Source: Kibdelosporangium banguiense
GTDB lineage: Bacteria; Actinomycetota; Actinomycetes; Mycobacteriales; Pseudonocardiaceae
Assembly: GCF_017876405.1 (NCBI RefSeq)
Contig: NZ_JAGINW010000001.1
Span: forward strand, 6,275,203-6,339,202
Length of the DNA: 64,000 bases
Direction: 5' to 3'
Position numbers and translations under genes: made by a program. How positions within the stretch are numbered: the first letter of the stretch is position 1; each line of letters begins with the position of its first letter. Positions 1 to 8,976 of this stretch are shown here, piece after piece. The notes beneath the pieces were generated by a model that had not been told where the DNA came from, did not search any database, and was given only the letters and a program-made list of their open reading frames with translations.

Positions 1-812
1 TTGCCGACCTTGCCCAGTTCCATCAGCGCGTCGATCGTGGTGGCCGGCACCGCACCCGGCCGGGAGGCCGCGAGCTGGGCCAGATTCTGTTGCACGGCAG
101 GCAAAGTCAACGTCTCGACGGTGACCGGCCCGGCGCGTTGCGGGCTCGCCCCGGCGATCGCGCACTGGATGGCGAGCACGCTCGCGGCATTCGAGGCCGG
201 GTCGGGCATCGCGACGCTGAACCTGCCCCACTCCGGTTTGCCGTAGCGGGCCCAGCCGTCGGGCACGGAGGTCAGCTCGGCGAGATCGCCGAAGAGGAAG
301 GACTGCCCGTTGACCAGCGGCTTCATGGCTTCGTAGGGCACGGCCAGCACGACCGGGCTCGTCGCGACCGACTCCGCGGCGGTGACGACGAGTGCGTTGT
401 CGGCCGCGGCGAGCCGGTTCACCCAGAAGGTCGACTCCGGCAGCCAGGCCTCCGGACGGACGCCCAGCGCGGATTGGTCCCAGTCGCCGGACAGACCGGC
501 GAACACGCGGGGGGAGTCCAGCGCGGTGACCTCGACCCGGACGCAGCGGTCGTACACGACGGCTTTCTGCTGGTTCCAGGTTTTCGCGGCCTGATCGACC
601 GCACCCGCGGCGCTCGGTGCCACCGCGACGTGCAGGACGGCGTCGCCTTGCGGGCACGCGTGACTCTGCGCGGCGGCCCGCTGGTCCAGGACGTGATCGA
701 TCCAGGCCCACCCGGCCCAGCCGAGCCCGATCAGTGCGACGACCCCCACCACCGCGAACGGCCATTTGGCAACGCCTCGCCGGACACTCGCCAGCGCGCG
801 GTGCCGACCCAT
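1..812 (-). CDS. Substrate-binding protein, N-terminal part (cut by window edge)
   Basis: Reading the minus strand from an ATG at 812 gives an open frame of 270 codons that runs off the window start, so the C-terminus is missing. The protein begins with a basic stretch (MGRHRALASVRRG) and one membrane segment at about residues 18-38. An extracytoplasmic region follows, containing LHVAVAPSAAGAVDQAAKTW and a later SPVVLAVPYEAM segment, as in extracellular solute-binding domains. In actinomycetes this architecture usually continues into a C-terminal von Willebrand factor A domain, but that part is outside the window. It is probably membrane-anchored with the domain outside the cell. The ligand is unknown. 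Confidence 0.7.
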   Translation of the reverse strand, partial: MGRHRALASVRRGVAKWPFAVVGVVALIGLGWAGWAWIDHVLDQRAAAQSHACPQGDAVLHVAVAPSAAGAVDQAAKTWNQQKAVVYDRCVRVEVTALDSPRVFAGLSGDWDQSALGVRPEAWLPESTFWVNRLAAADNALVVTAAESVATSPVVLAVPYEAMKPLVNGQSFLFGDLAELTSVPDGWARYGKPEWGRFSVAMPDPASNAASVLAIQCAIAGASPQRAGPVTVETLTLPAVQQNLAQLAASRPGAVPATTIDALMELGKVG

Positions 813-976
813 CGCCCTCCGCCTTCGCCAATTTCGCTGTCCGTATCGGCACCGTCCGTAGTCGGCATCCGATGCATCCGGCCTTAGTCAAGCGAAATTA
901 ACGCTAACAGCCGAAGGCTGGCGGTCAAGTTGAGTCACCGTGAGTACACGCACGGTTGCGGAAACTTATCCGATCG

Positions 977-1858
977 TTATCGCGGCCAGGCCAGCAACTG
1001 CGTGCAGAGTTCGATCAGCTGCTTGCGCAGCGGTGCGGCCCGGTCGGCGAATTCGGCCTGCTGACGCGCGTACGCGGCCCGTCCGGCGGGTGTCTCGATC
1101 GGCACAGGCGAGTAGCCCAGCGAGCCCAGGTCGTACGGGCTGGCCCGCATGTCGAGCTCACGCACGTCCGAAGCCAGTTCGAAGCAGTCGGCGAGCAGTT
1201 CGGAGGGCGTGAACGGCGCCAGCTTGTAGGCCCACTTGAACAGGTCCATGTTCGCGTGCAGGCAGCCGGGCTGTTCCAGGTCGATCTGGGTGGCCCGGGT
1301 GGGCTGCAGCTCGTTGCGGGGCCGGGCGGGTTCGGTGAAGAACCGGAAGGCGTCGAAGTGGCCGCACTTGATCGGCAGCGACTCGACCACGGCGTCCGTG
1401 CCCGACGAGCCCAGCCGCAACGGCCAGTTCTCATGACGGATCGCGCCGGGCTGCAACCGGTACACCATCGCCCATTCGTGCAGGCCGAAACAGCCCAGCC
1501 GAGGCGTCCGGGACAGCGTCGCGGCCAGCAGGTCGTGAACGAACTGCACGGACTCGCGCCGGTTCGGCGTGAGCGTCGCCCGGTCGAGCATCACGCCGTC
1601 GGGCGTCGAGACATACCCGGTCCAGTTCAGCAGGGCGTCCGCCGAAGGACCGTCGAGCGCCACGTCCGGGCCGGGATGCCAGCGCAGCAGCCGGGTCGGC
1701 CGGTACGAGTAGTAGCTGAACAGGAAGTCCAGCACGGGGTGTTTCTCGCCGCGTGCCTTGCGTTGCTGGTGCGGTTCGACCCAGCGCCGCATCCGGGCGG
1801 CATGCGCGTCGCGGCGCGCATGCCACTCCGGCTCGGCGAGAACGATCAGATCGGCCAC
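977..1858 (-). CDS. 3-methyladenine DNA glycosylase-like protein
   Basis: A 293-residue protein starting with GTG at 1858 (VADLIVLAEPEWHARRD). The segments GEKHPVLDFLFSYYSYRPTRLLRWHPG and FGLHEWAMVY are hallmarks of an actinobacterial family usually annotated as 3-methyladenine DNA glycosylase. The name comes from family annotation; I see no classical helix-hairpin-helix catalytic motif, so the activity is uncertain. It lies 7 bp after the stop of a CNNM/CBS gene and is probably the last gene of that minus-strand operon. A longer frame continues upstream but only overlaps that gene, so the GTG is preferred. Confidence 0.7.
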   Translation of the reverse strand: MADLIVLAEPEWHARRDAHAARMRRWVEPHQQRKARGEKHPVLDFLFSYYSYRPTRLLRWHPGPDVALDGPSADALLNWTGYVSTPDGVMLDRATLTPNRRESVQFVHDLLAATLSRTPRLGCFGLHEWAMVYRLQPGAIRHENWPLRLGSSGTDAVVESLPIKCGHFDAFRFFTEPARPRNELQPTRATQIDLEQPGCLHANMDLFKWAYKLAPFTPSELLADCFELASDVRELDMRASPYDLGSLGYSPVPIETPAGRAAYARQQAEFADRAAPLRKQLIELCTQLLAWPR

Positions 1859-1865
1859 GGGCTCA

Positions 1866-2909
1866 TTATTCGCCGATGTGCGTGCTGTCCCGGACAGTGC
1901 CGACGTACTCCTCGACCAGGTCCTCCAAAGCCACGACCCCGAGCACGGTGCCGTCCTTGTCGACCGCCTTCGCGAGGTGGCTCTGTACACGCCGCAACGC
2001 CGCCAGCGCCTCGTCGAGACGCGTGTCAGCGGGCAGTTGCGGAAGACCGCGCACGCGCGCCCACGGAAGCGGCGTGTCCGCGTTCGCGCCCGCGATGTCG
2101 AGCACGTCCTTCACGTGTACGAACCCGTTGAGCCGACCGTCCGACAACCGCACTGGGAAGCGTGAGAACCCCGTCGCCGCGACGGCCGCCTCGATGTCGC
2201 CGATCTTCGGCGGGTACGGCACGGTTGTCAGCTCGTCGATGGGGACGAGCACGTCCGCGACCGTCCGCTCGGCGGAGGACAGTGTCTGCGTCAGCCGACG
2301 GTGTTCGAGGTCGTCCAGGAGACCCTCCCGGCGGGAGTCCGCGATCAGGCTCGCGAGCTCCTCCGGCGTGTACGAGGCCTCCAGTTCGTCCTTCGGCTCC
2401 ACCTTCAGCAGCCGCAGGATGCCGTTGGCCATCAGGTTCAGCAGCGAGATGACCGGCCGGACCAGCCGGACCCAGGCGACCAGGAACGGCGTCAGCCAGA
2501 CCGCCGTGCGCTCCGGCGCGGCGATCGCGATGTTCTTGGTGACCATCTCGCCGAGCAGTACGTGCAGCACGGACACGATCAGCAGCGCGATCGCGAACGC
2601 GATGCCGTGCATCAGCGCGGCGGGCACGCCGAGCGGTTCGAGCACCATCTCCAGGTAGTGCGCCACGGCAGGCTCGCCGAGCGCACCGAGCGCGATCGTG
2701 CACAACGTGATGCCGAACTGGGCACCGGCCATCATCATCGAGGTCCGCTCGGACGCACGGATCACCATCCGGGCCCGGTCCACACCACGGTCGGCCATCG
2801 CCTCCAGCCGGTCGCGACGGGCGCTGACCAGGGCGAACTCCGCGCCGACGAAAAACGCGTTCAGGCCGAGCAGCAGGATCGAGACGAGGATCGCGGGAAT
2901 GCCGGTCAT
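1866..2909 (-). CDS. CNNM/CBS-domain membrane protein (hemolysin family), second copy
   Basis: A 347-residue protein. An N-terminal CNNM (DUF21) region of about 190 residues has several hydrophobic segments (AILVSILLLGLNAFFVGAEFALVSARR, IALLIVSVLHVLLGEMVTKN). A CBS pair follows (VADVLVPIDELTTVP, VVALEDLVEEYVGTVRD). Such proteins are related to CorC/CNNM Mg2+ transport or efflux proteins; the name hemolysin is historical. The start overlaps the stop of the upstream paralogue by 4 bp (ATGA), so translation is probably coupled. Unlike the upstream copy it stops soon after the CBS pair and lacks the C-terminal CorC_HlyC domain. Confidence 0.88.
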   Translation of the reverse strand: MTGIPAILVSILLLGLNAFFVGAEFALVSARRDRLEAMADRGVDRARMVIRASERTSMMMAGAQFGITLCTIALGALGEPAVAHYLEMVLEPLGVPAALMHGIAFAIALLIVSVLHVLLGEMVTKNIAIAAPERTAVWLTPFLVAWVRLVRPVISLLNLMANGILRLLKVEPKDELEASYTPEELASLIADSRREGLLDDLEHRRLTQTLSSAERTVADVLVPIDELTTVPYPPKIGDIEAAVAATGFSRFPVRLSDGRLNGFVHVKDVLDIAGANADTPLPWARVRGLPQLPADTRLDEALAALRRVQSHLAKAVDKDGTVLGVVALEDLVEEYVGTVRDSTHIGE

Positions 2910-4249
2910 CGCGCACCTGCCTCGGCATGCGTGTCGGCGTCCGCCGTGCGGGTCACCCGCAGTTCGGCCACCCGGTGACGGTCCATCCGCATGACCGTGA
3001 TCCGCCAGCCGCCGATGAAGACCTCGTCGTTGACCTCGGGGATCCGGCCGAGCCGGCTCAGCACGAGGCCGGCCACCGTCTCGTACTCGCCCTGCGGCAT
3101 CCGGAAACCGGTCGCCTCGGCGAGTTCGTCGTCGCGTAGCAGGCCGGACACCATCCAGGCGTCCTTGCCGAGCGGGCGGACCGGGCTGACCTCGCCCCGG
3201 TCGTGCTCGTCGCGCACGTCGCCGACGATTTCCTCGACCAGGTCCTCCAGCGTGACGATCCCCGCTGTCCCGCCGTACTCGTCGACGACCAGCGCGACCT
3301 GTAACCCGGAGCCACGCAGACGGTCGAGCAGGGTGTCGCCGTCAAGGCTCTCGGGAACCGTCGGCACCGGGCGCGCGAGCGACTTCATCGTCGTGGTCGG
3401 CCGCAGCTCGGCAGGTATTCCGAAGACCTGTTTGACGTGCACGACGCCGACGACGTCATCGAGGTCGCCCGTGTGTACGGGGAACCGTGAGAAGCCGGTC
3501 GCACGGGCGATTTCGACGAGGTCAGGCACAGTCGCGTCGTCACGTAGAGCGTGTACCTGTACGCGCGGCGTCATCAGCTCGTCCGCCGTGCGGTCACCGA
3601 AGCGGAGGGAACGGTCCAACAGTGTGGCCGTGCCTTTGTCGAGAGTGCCGTGTGCGGCGCTTGTCCGTACCAACGAGCCGAGCTCCTGGGGCGAACGCGC
3701 AGACGCCAGCTCGTCGGCCGGCTCCACACCGAGCCTGCGCACGAGCCAGTTGGCCGCCGTGTTCAGTCCGTTGATCAACCAGCCCAGCGCCTTGGCGAAG
3801 CCCATCTGGAACCCGGCCACCCGCCGGGCGGTCTCCAGCGGCTTGGAGATCGCCAGGTTCTTGGGCACCAGCTCGCCGAACAGCATCGAGATGAAGTTGG
3901 CCAGCAGCAGCGCGATGGCCACCGCGAACCCGTGCGCCGCGCCTTCGGGCAGGCCGATGGCCCCCATCAGCGGCACCAGCCACTCGGCGATGATCGGCTC
4001 GGCCAGATAACCGGTGGTCAGCGTCGTGATCGTGATACCGACCTGGGCACCCGACAGCTGGAACGACAGCGTGCGGTGCGCCTTCTCGACGTTCTTGGCC
4101 CTACGGTCGGGCTTGCGCCGGACGTGGCTCTCGACCTGGCTTCGTTCCAGTGCGGTCAGGGAGAACTCGGCCGCGACGAAGATCGCGGTGCCGAGAGTCA
4201 GAATGATGACGGCGAGAACGCCGAGCACATCGAGCAATGGTCCGGTCAC
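2906..4249 (-). CDS. CNNM/CBS/CorC-domain membrane protein (hemolysin family), first copy
   Basis: A 447-residue protein when started at GTG 4249, which has GGGGGAG a few bases upstream; a TTG at 4276 is in frame but has no such site. Order of domains: CNNM membrane domain (ILTLGTAIFVAAEFSLTALERSQV, ANFISMLFGELVPKNLAIS) to about residue 190, CBS pair (DELMTPRVQVHALRD, VVDEYGGTAGIVTLEDLVEEIVGDV), then a CorC_HlyC-type domain (VSGLLRDDELAEATGFRMPQGEYETVAGLVL). The probable role is Mg2+/Co2+ homeostasis at the membrane. It is the first gene of a three-gene minus-strand operon with its shorter paralogue and the glycosylase-like gene. Confidence 0.9.
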   Translation of the reverse strand: MTGPLLDVLGVLAVIILTLGTAIFVAAEFSLTALERSQVESHVRRKPDRRAKNVEKAHRTLSFQLSGAQVGITITTLTTGYLAEPIIAEWLVPLMGAIGLPEGAAHGFAVAIALLLANFISMLFGELVPKNLAISKPLETARRVAGFQMGFAKALGWLINGLNTAANWLVRRLGVEPADELASARSPQELGSLVRTSAAHGTLDKGTATLLDRSLRFGDRTADELMTPRVQVHALRDDATVPDLVEIARATGFSRFPVHTGDLDDVVGVVHVKQVFGIPAELRPTTTMKSLARPVPTVPESLDGDTLLDRLRGSGLQVALVVDEYGGTAGIVTLEDLVEEIVGDVRDEHDRGEVSPVRPLGKDAWMVSGLLRDDELAEATGFRMPQGEYETVAGLVLSRLGRIPEVNDEVFIGGWRITVMRMDRHRVAELRVTRTADADTHAEAGAR

Positions 4250-4364
4250 CGTGACTCCCCCACGGTTTCCGGGCAAATATGGCAGCCGGGACTCTCGCCC
4301 GGCTGGCTACTGCCACCGGGCGACTGTGCGTCGCGCACCTAACGTCACTACTCCTCTAGAGGTC

Positions 4365-4955
4365 CTAAATCGACCCTAAGTGTAGCGAGCCACCCGGCTG
4401 ACGGCCGAGCATTCCCAGCAGTCTCGCAGGTGAACCCGCGTCCGCGGCGACCGGCACGGGCGGCTCGAAAATGCCCGTGCCCTGCCACCGCCAGACCTGT
4501 GGCTGGAACACCGCGAGCAGTGCGTCAGCCAGTTCGTCGTGCAGAGGTGAGGTCTCGCCGATGCCTTTGGCCAGGTCCCAGCCGTGCACGGCCAGGTCGA
4601 GCGTCATCTGCCAGCCGAACTCCTCGGCGGGGACCAGCCCGTAGCTGACGTGGACCTCCTGGTCGAGGGCGCCGGGCAGCAGCCATGCCTCGCGTGCGTT
4701 CGTCGCCGCGGTGGTCCAGCTGCCAACTGGATCGTCACCGAGCACGTCGCCGTCGAACTGCTCGCCGACCTCGGCCAGATCCGCGCCGGCCAGCAGCTCG
4801 GGCACCCACAGCTGCTCGGCGACGAGGTGATTGAGCAGGTCACGAACGGTCCAGCCGGGGCAGGGTGTCGGCGCGGCCCAGTCGGCCGGGCCGATCGCCT
4901 TGACCAGCCAGTCGAATCCGCTCAGCGCACTGCCATGCGCTTCGAGCACTTCCAT
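4365..4955 (-). CDS. TIGR03086-type / mycothiol-dependent maleylpyruvate isomerase-like protein
   Basis: A 196-residue protein from ATG 4955. The N-terminal segment (PADWAAPTPCPGWTVRDLLNHLVAEQLWVPELLAG) is the signature of the DinB-like, metal-binding family that includes mycothiol-dependent isomerases. The His in LLNHLV and those in the LAVHGWDLAKG segment are the likely metal ligands. The C-terminal tail matches the small domain often annotated TIGR03086. The substrate is unknown, but actinomycetes that make mycothiol carry many copies. The frame stays open further upstream, but that part lacks family features and runs towards the divergent gene at 5085. Confidence 0.75.
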   Translation of the reverse strand: MEVLEAHGSALSGFDWLVKAIGPADWAAPTPCPGWTVRDLLNHLVAEQLWVPELLAGADLAEVGEQFDGDVLGDDPVGSWTTAATNAREAWLLPGALDQEVHVSYGLVPAEEFGWQMTLDLAVHGWDLAKGIGETSPLHDELADALLAVFQPQVWRWQGTGIFEPPVPVAADAGSPARLLGMLGRQPGGSLHLGSI

Positions 4956-5084
4956 CTGTCCAGTCCACCACTGCTGGGCGCCGAGCGCATCGTCAGAAAG
5001 ACCACTGGACCGACTCCTGGACGGAAGAGCGGGCGATGTGAGAGACTCTCTCTGGCTAAGATAATTAGTCTCAGAGGGGATCTT

Positions 5085-5615
5085 ATGGCTGGCGACGTGG
5101 CTATACGGCTGTCCGACGAAGAACGGTGGGAAGCGACGCGCGTGCTGGATGCCGCTGTCGCTGACGGCCGCATCACCTGGGAGGAGCACGCCGAACGCAG
5201 TGCGATCGTGCTCGCGGCGCGGACCAGGGGGCAGTTGTGGCCGCAACTGGCCGACCTGGGCCCGGCTGTGCGGTCCGAGCCGTCGCAGCGTGTCGTCGCC
5301 ACGGTCAGCAAGATCATCCGGACGCCGGAGGCCAGCCGTGAGGTGTACGCGCGGGCGACGTTCGGCGCGGTGATCCTGGATCTGACCGGTATGCGCCGCG
5401 GTGAGCAGATCAAGATCGTGGCCGACTCGTTCTGCGGCAAGATCGCGGTCTACGTCCCGCAGGACGCGGTCGTGATCGACGACGGCACGGCCGTGCTCGG
5501 CAAACGCAAGATCTTCGGCAGCTCACAGGGGATGAGCGGGCCTGTCGTGCGCATCAGCGGCCGCGTGACCATGGGAAACCTCAAGGTCTTCCGCGACGAA
5601 CCGCACCACTGGTGA
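5085..5615 (+). CDS. DUF1707-domain protein
   Basis: A 176-residue protein from ATG 5085 with AGAGGGG 5-10 bases upstream. Residues about 6-58 form the DUF1707 domain (IRLSDEERWEATRVLDAAVADGRITWEEHAERSAIVLAARTRGQL compressed here as IRLSDEERW...LAARTRGQL), common in actinobacteria and found near membrane or envelope proteins. The C-terminal half (FGAVILDLTG, GKIAVYVPQDAVVIDDGTAVLGKRKI) resembles cell-wall-active antibiotic response / LiaF-like beta-helical domains. No signal peptide or membrane segment is seen. It is divergent from the TIGR03086-like gene with about 130 bp between them. Function unknown. Confidence 0.82.
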   Translation: MAGDVAIRLSDEERWEATRVLDAAVADGRITWEEHAERSAIVLAARTRGQLWPQLADLGPAVRSEPSQRVVATVSKIIRTPEASREVYARATFGAVILDLTGMRRGEQIKIVADSFCGKIAVYVPQDAVVIDDGTAVLGKRKIFGSSQGMSGPVVRISGRVTMGNLKVFRDEPHHW

Positions 5616-5690
5616 GTACCTGACACATAATGGCTTTTTGTCTCACGGGTGCGGTAGGTTGCGGGCAGCCCGGCCGACAAGGAGCGCGCC

Positions 5691-7913
5691 ATGCCCACCA
5701 CCACGCACTTCCGCACCTGTCCGCTTTGTGAGGCCACGTGTGGCCTGCGGATCACACTCGACGGTGACCGCGTCACGGACGTTCGCGGCGACCGGGACGA
5801 CGTGTTCAGCCTGGGCTTCATCTGCCCGAAGGGCGCCAAGCTGGGCGACCTCGACCAGGACCCCGACCGGCTGTCGGCACCACTGGTCAAGCGGGACGGC
5901 GAGTTCGTCGAGGTGTCGTGGGAAGAGGCGTTCGCCGAGGTGGAGCGCGGACTGGCCGCGGTGCGTGAGGCGCATGGGCACGAAGCGGTCGCCCTGTACC
6001 TGGGCAACCCGAGCGTGCACGCGATGGCAGGCCCTGTGTACAACGCCGTGCTGGCCAAAGCGCTCGGCACGCGCAATGTCTACAGCGCGAGCACCAGCGA
6101 CCAGATGCCCAAGCACGTTTCCTGCGGTTACATGTTCGGGGACCCGCAGGCGATCCCGGTCCCGGACCTGGACCGCACCGACTACCTGCTGATGCTCGGC
6201 GCGAACCCGTTGGAGTCCAACGGAAGCCTGTGCACCGCACCGGACTTTCCCGGCCGGCTGAAGAAGCTGCGCGCCCGCGGCGGCCGGTTCGTCGTGATCG
6301 ACCCACGCCGTACGCGGACCGCTGATCTGGCCGACCAGCACCTGTTCGTCCGGCCCGGTGCCGACGCGGTGCTGCTGTTCGCCTTGGTGCATACGCTGTT
6401 CGACGAGGGCCTTGTCGGTGACGTCTCGCCGTTGGTCACCGGTGTCGACGAACTCCGTGTCCTGGCGGGGAAGTTCACGCCAGAGGCAGCCGCCGAGGCA
6501 TGCGGCATCGACGCGCAGACCATCCGGCAGACCGCGCGTGACCTCGCCGCCGCGCCCACCGCGGCCGTGTACGCGCGAATCGGCACGACAACCGCTGAGT
6601 TCGGCACATTGTCCAGTTGGCTCGTGGACGCGCTGAACGCCCTGACGGGCAACCTCGATCGCGCCGGTGGCGCGATGTTCCCGACGTCCGCGACGCGTGC
6701 GGCCTACCTGCGCCGCCGTCCGTTCCGGACCGGACGGTGGCACAGTCGTGTCCGCGGCTTCGCCGAGACCCTGGGCGAACTGCCCGTCGCGACGCTGGCC
6801 GAGGAGATCGAAACGCCGGGAGAGGGCCAGATCCGCGCGCTGTTCACGGTCGCGGGCAACCCGGCCTCGTCCGCGCCGAACGCGCCACGGATCGCGGCAG
6901 CGTTGCAGACACTGGAGTTCATGGTCAGCGTCGACCCGTACGTCAACGAGACCACGCGGCACGCCAACGTGATCTTGCCCCCACCGAGGGTGTTGCAGTC
7001 CCCGCACTTCGACTTCGCCTTCACCGCCCTGGGTGTCCGCAACTTCGCCAACTTCTCCCCGCCCGCCTTGCCGCTGCCGCAAGGACGGCCCAGCGAGGCG
7101 GCGATCCTGGCCCGGCTGGTGCTGATCGCCTCCGCAACCCCCACCGCCGACCCGAGCGGTCTCGAGGAGCTGATGCTCGGCGGTCTGCTGGCCAAAGCCG
7201 TTGCCGCGCAAGGCTCCCCAGTGCTCGGCCGGGACGTCGCCGAGTTGCGGTCCCAGATCGACGGCGACGGCCCGCTCGAGCGCTGGCTGGACGTATTGCT
7301 GCGGCTCGGCCCCTACGGCGACGGCTTCGGTGCTGTGCCAGACGGACTCCGGCTGCAGACCCTCCTGGACAACCCGCATGGCGTGGATCTCGGTGCCCTG
7401 CAACCCCGCCTGGCCGAAGTACTATCCACTGAGGACGGAAAAGTCCAGCTGTGCCCAGCCGAGCTGGCCGCCGACGTACCGCGCCTGCTGGACTGGCTGG
7501 CCCGCCAGAAACCCGGTTTCGTCCTGATCGGCCGCCGCCACCTGCGCTCCAACAACAGCTGGATGCACAACATCCCCGCGCTGGTCAAAGGCTCGAACAC
7601 CTGCACCCTGCACATCAACCCGGCCGACGCGGCGAAACTGGAAGTCACCACCGGCCAGCACGTCCGCCTGGTCTCCCGCACCGGCTCACTCGAAGTCGCC
7701 GTCGAGGAAACCGACAAGATCATGCCGGGCGTCGTCAGCCTCCCGCACGGCTGGGGCCACGACACACCAGGCACCCGCCTCTCGGTGGCCGGCAGCACAA
7801 CCGGCGTCAACGCCAACGTGATCACCGACGAATCAGTGATCGACATCCCCTCCGGAAACGCCGTCTTCAACGGCGTCCCAGTGGCGCTGGAGGCCGTGAG
7901 CCCCTCAGCCTGA
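5691..7913 (+). CDS. Molybdopterin oxidoreductase (formate dehydrogenase/nitrate reductase-like)
   Basis: A 740-residue protein with AAGGAG upstream of the ATG. The N-terminus has the 4Fe-4S pattern CPLCEATCG with a fourth Cys in FICPKGAKLG. The molybdopterin domains follow (LMLGANPLESNGS, VVIDPRRTRTADLADQHLFVRPGADA). A C-terminal molybdopterin dinucleotide-binding domain begins near LEVTTGQHVRLVSRTGSLEV. It looks like the cytoplasmic bis-MGD enzymes related to mycobacterial Rv0197. At the place where Mo is usually ligated by Cys or selenocysteine the protein reads NVYSASTSDQMPKH, with no Cys, so the ligand is unclear. No electron-transfer subunits are adjacent. A MobA-like gene is at 32237. 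Confidence 0.85.
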   Translation: MPTTTHFRTCPLCEATCGLRITLDGDRVTDVRGDRDDVFSLGFICPKGAKLGDLDQDPDRLSAPLVKRDGEFVEVSWEEAFAEVERGLAAVREAHGHEAVALYLGNPSVHAMAGPVYNAVLAKALGTRNVYSASTSDQMPKHVSCGYMFGDPQAIPVPDLDRTDYLLMLGANPLESNGSLCTAPDFPGRLKKLRARGGRFVVIDPRRTRTADLADQHLFVRPGADAVLLFALVHTLFDEGLVGDVSPLVTGVDELRVLAGKFTPEAAAEACGIDAQTIRQTARDLAAAPTAAVYARIGTTTAEFGTLSSWLVDALNALTGNLDRAGGAMFPTSATRAAYLRRRPFRTGRWHSRVRGFAETLGELPVATLAEEIETPGEGQIRALFTVAGNPASSAPNAPRIAAALQTLEFMVSVDPYVNETTRHANVILPPPRVLQSPHFDFAFTALGVRNFANFSPPALPLPQGRPSEAAILARLVLIASATPTADPSGLEELMLGGLLAKAVAAQGSPVLGRDVAELRSQIDGDGPLERWLDVLLRLGPYGDGFGAVPDGLRLQTLLDNPHGVDLGALQPRLAEVLSTEDGKVQLCPAELAADVPRLLDWLARQKPGFVLIGRRHLRSNNSWMHNIPALVKGSNTCTLHINPADAAKLEVTTGQHVRLVSRTGSLEVAVEETDKIMPGVVSLPHGWGHDTPGTRLSVAGSTTGVNANVITDESVIDIPSGNAVFNGVPVALEAVSPSA

Positions 7914-8181
7914 GTTGTCCAAAGTGGCCGGCTCGTCGAGTAGGTCCGCGAGCCGGAACGATGTTGTGAAGCCGGTTTCGTTCAGCGCGTCGGCCAGTCC
8001 TCACACAAGTGGTTTCAGAGAGCCGGGTTCTGGTTTGGCGTATCCGGTTTCCCAGCGGGAGATCTGGAACCGTGACAGTCCGCAGGTGTCGGCCAGGTGC
8101 CTGTTGAGTCAGGCCGGCTCGTTCGCGCCACTGCCGAAGTCTGCTGCCGCTGAAGGGAAGACTGGGACTGGTTCTGGCCAC
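7905..8181 (-). pseudogene. Broken XRE-family regulator (frameshift plus stop)
   Basis: Read from GTG 8181, one frame gives a helix-turn-helix start, SGSRLRQWRERAGLTQQ. The rest of the fold continues in another frame as LADTCGLSRFQISRWETGYA then KPEPGSLKPLV. An in-frame TGA follows, and after it GLADALNETGFTTSFRLADL. So at least one frameshift (near 8100) and one stop codon interrupt an N-terminal XRE domain that is otherwise easy to recognise, and no C-terminal ligand domain remains. The remnant ends by overlapping the last bases of the oxidoreductase gene. A sequencing error could explain the frameshift but not also the stop. Confidence 0.7.
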
Positions 8182-8214
8182 TTCTGGCTCCCGTGACGGG
8201 GTGCTGACGACTGT

Positions 8215-8523
8215 TCATCCGGAGGCCCACACGAGATGTGGCGTGGTGCCCGTCTTGCAGGGGAAGTAATTCAGAGCATTCTCCGGCTCCTCCAGCAGGT
8301 ATTGGTACTTGCCGTCGACCGTGACGGCGTATGCGCTCTCCTCGAGTGCAACGCCCCAGGCAATGATCTGGGCGTCGATTTGTTCGCCGTACTCCAGCAC
8401 GATCGCGAACACCCGAGGCGCCTGATCGGCGACCATCTCCGCTACCAGAGCGGTGAAGTCCACGTCGTCAGAGAGAGACTGCGGACTGTGGCCGGCAATG
8501 GACATATCGGTCGTGTCAGACAT
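8215..8523 (-). CDS. Hypothetical protein, acidic, 102 residues
   Basis: I do not recognise a family. The protein is acidic (SDDVDFTALVAEMVADQAPRVFAIVLEYGEQIDAQIIAWG) and has no signal peptide, membrane segment or cysteine pattern. The sense of a single globular alpha/beta domain comes from regular hydrophobic spacing. It starts 24 bp after the stop of the small gene at 8548-8796 and is probably co-transcribed with it, divergently from the XRE regulator at 8977. Such small proteins next to XRE regulators are common in actinomycetes, but no function is known to me. Confidence 0.6.
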   Translation of the reverse strand: MSDTTDMSIAGHSPQSLSDDVDFTALVAEMVADQAPRVFAIVLEYGEQIDAQIIAWGVALEESAYAVTVDGKYQYLLEEPENALNYFPCKTGTTPHLVWASG

Positions 8524-8547
8524 GTGGATCTCCTGGTAGCGATAGGT

Positions 8548-8796
8548 TTACTGGCGGGGGAGGCTGCGGCCGATCCGTAACCACTCTGTGGCGCGGACCC
8601 AACGGATGGCCGCGTGATCAGGGTCATCCGGATAGGCGCCGGTGGCGATAGCAGCCCACCTCGTGGCACGGAACAGTGCGATCCTGCGCAACTTGATTGC
8701 TCCCACAGCAGCCAGAATCTCCGCCGCACTGTCTCGAACTTCCCGCACCGTCTGGTCGCCCCTGATTTCCCGGACGTGATCGTGTTGAGGAGTCAC
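8548..8796 (-). CDS. Hypothetical protein, 82 residues
   Basis: An 82-residue basic protein when started at GTG 8796, which has GAGGAG 7 bases upstream; a longer frame from 8871 has no ribosome site. Segments: VREVRDSAAEILAAVGAIKLRRIALFRATRWAAIATGAYPDDPDH then a short basic tail (IRWVRATEWLRIGRSL). No known domain is visible. It is the first gene of a two-gene minus-strand unit with the 8215-8523 gene, facing away from the XRE regulator, so both directions may share control from the 8797-8976 intergenic region. Confidence 0.55.
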   Translation of the reverse strand: MTPQHDHVREIRGDQTVREVRDSAAEILAAVGAIKLRRIALFRATRWAAIATGAYPDDPDHAAIRWVRATEWLRIGRSLPRQ

Positions 8797-8855
8797 TTGG
8801 CTTCTCCTCGCTGGTTCATCCGTTCGAGTGAGATTCAACGACTGTCGTAGTGTTC

Positions 8856-8869
8856 GTCCGGTATCGGAC
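8856..8869. promoter_or_regulatory. Inverted repeat in the divergent XRE intergenic region
   Basis: The sequence GTCCGGTATCGGAC has perfect 5-bp arms around a 4-bp centre. It lies between the divergent small genes and the XRE regulator (intergenic 8797-8976), a usual place for an autoregulatory operator. There is no other evidence, and such short palindromes arise by chance in GC-rich DNA. Confidence 0.25.
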
Positions 8870-8976
8870 ATGTCATGGCCGACACGTTCTTCCTCCCTTC
8901 TCGCCTGTACGACGGCGCTCTCACTGCTTGGGGTATGACGCTACGATCAAGCGACCGACAGGAGAACTGACTGCCA

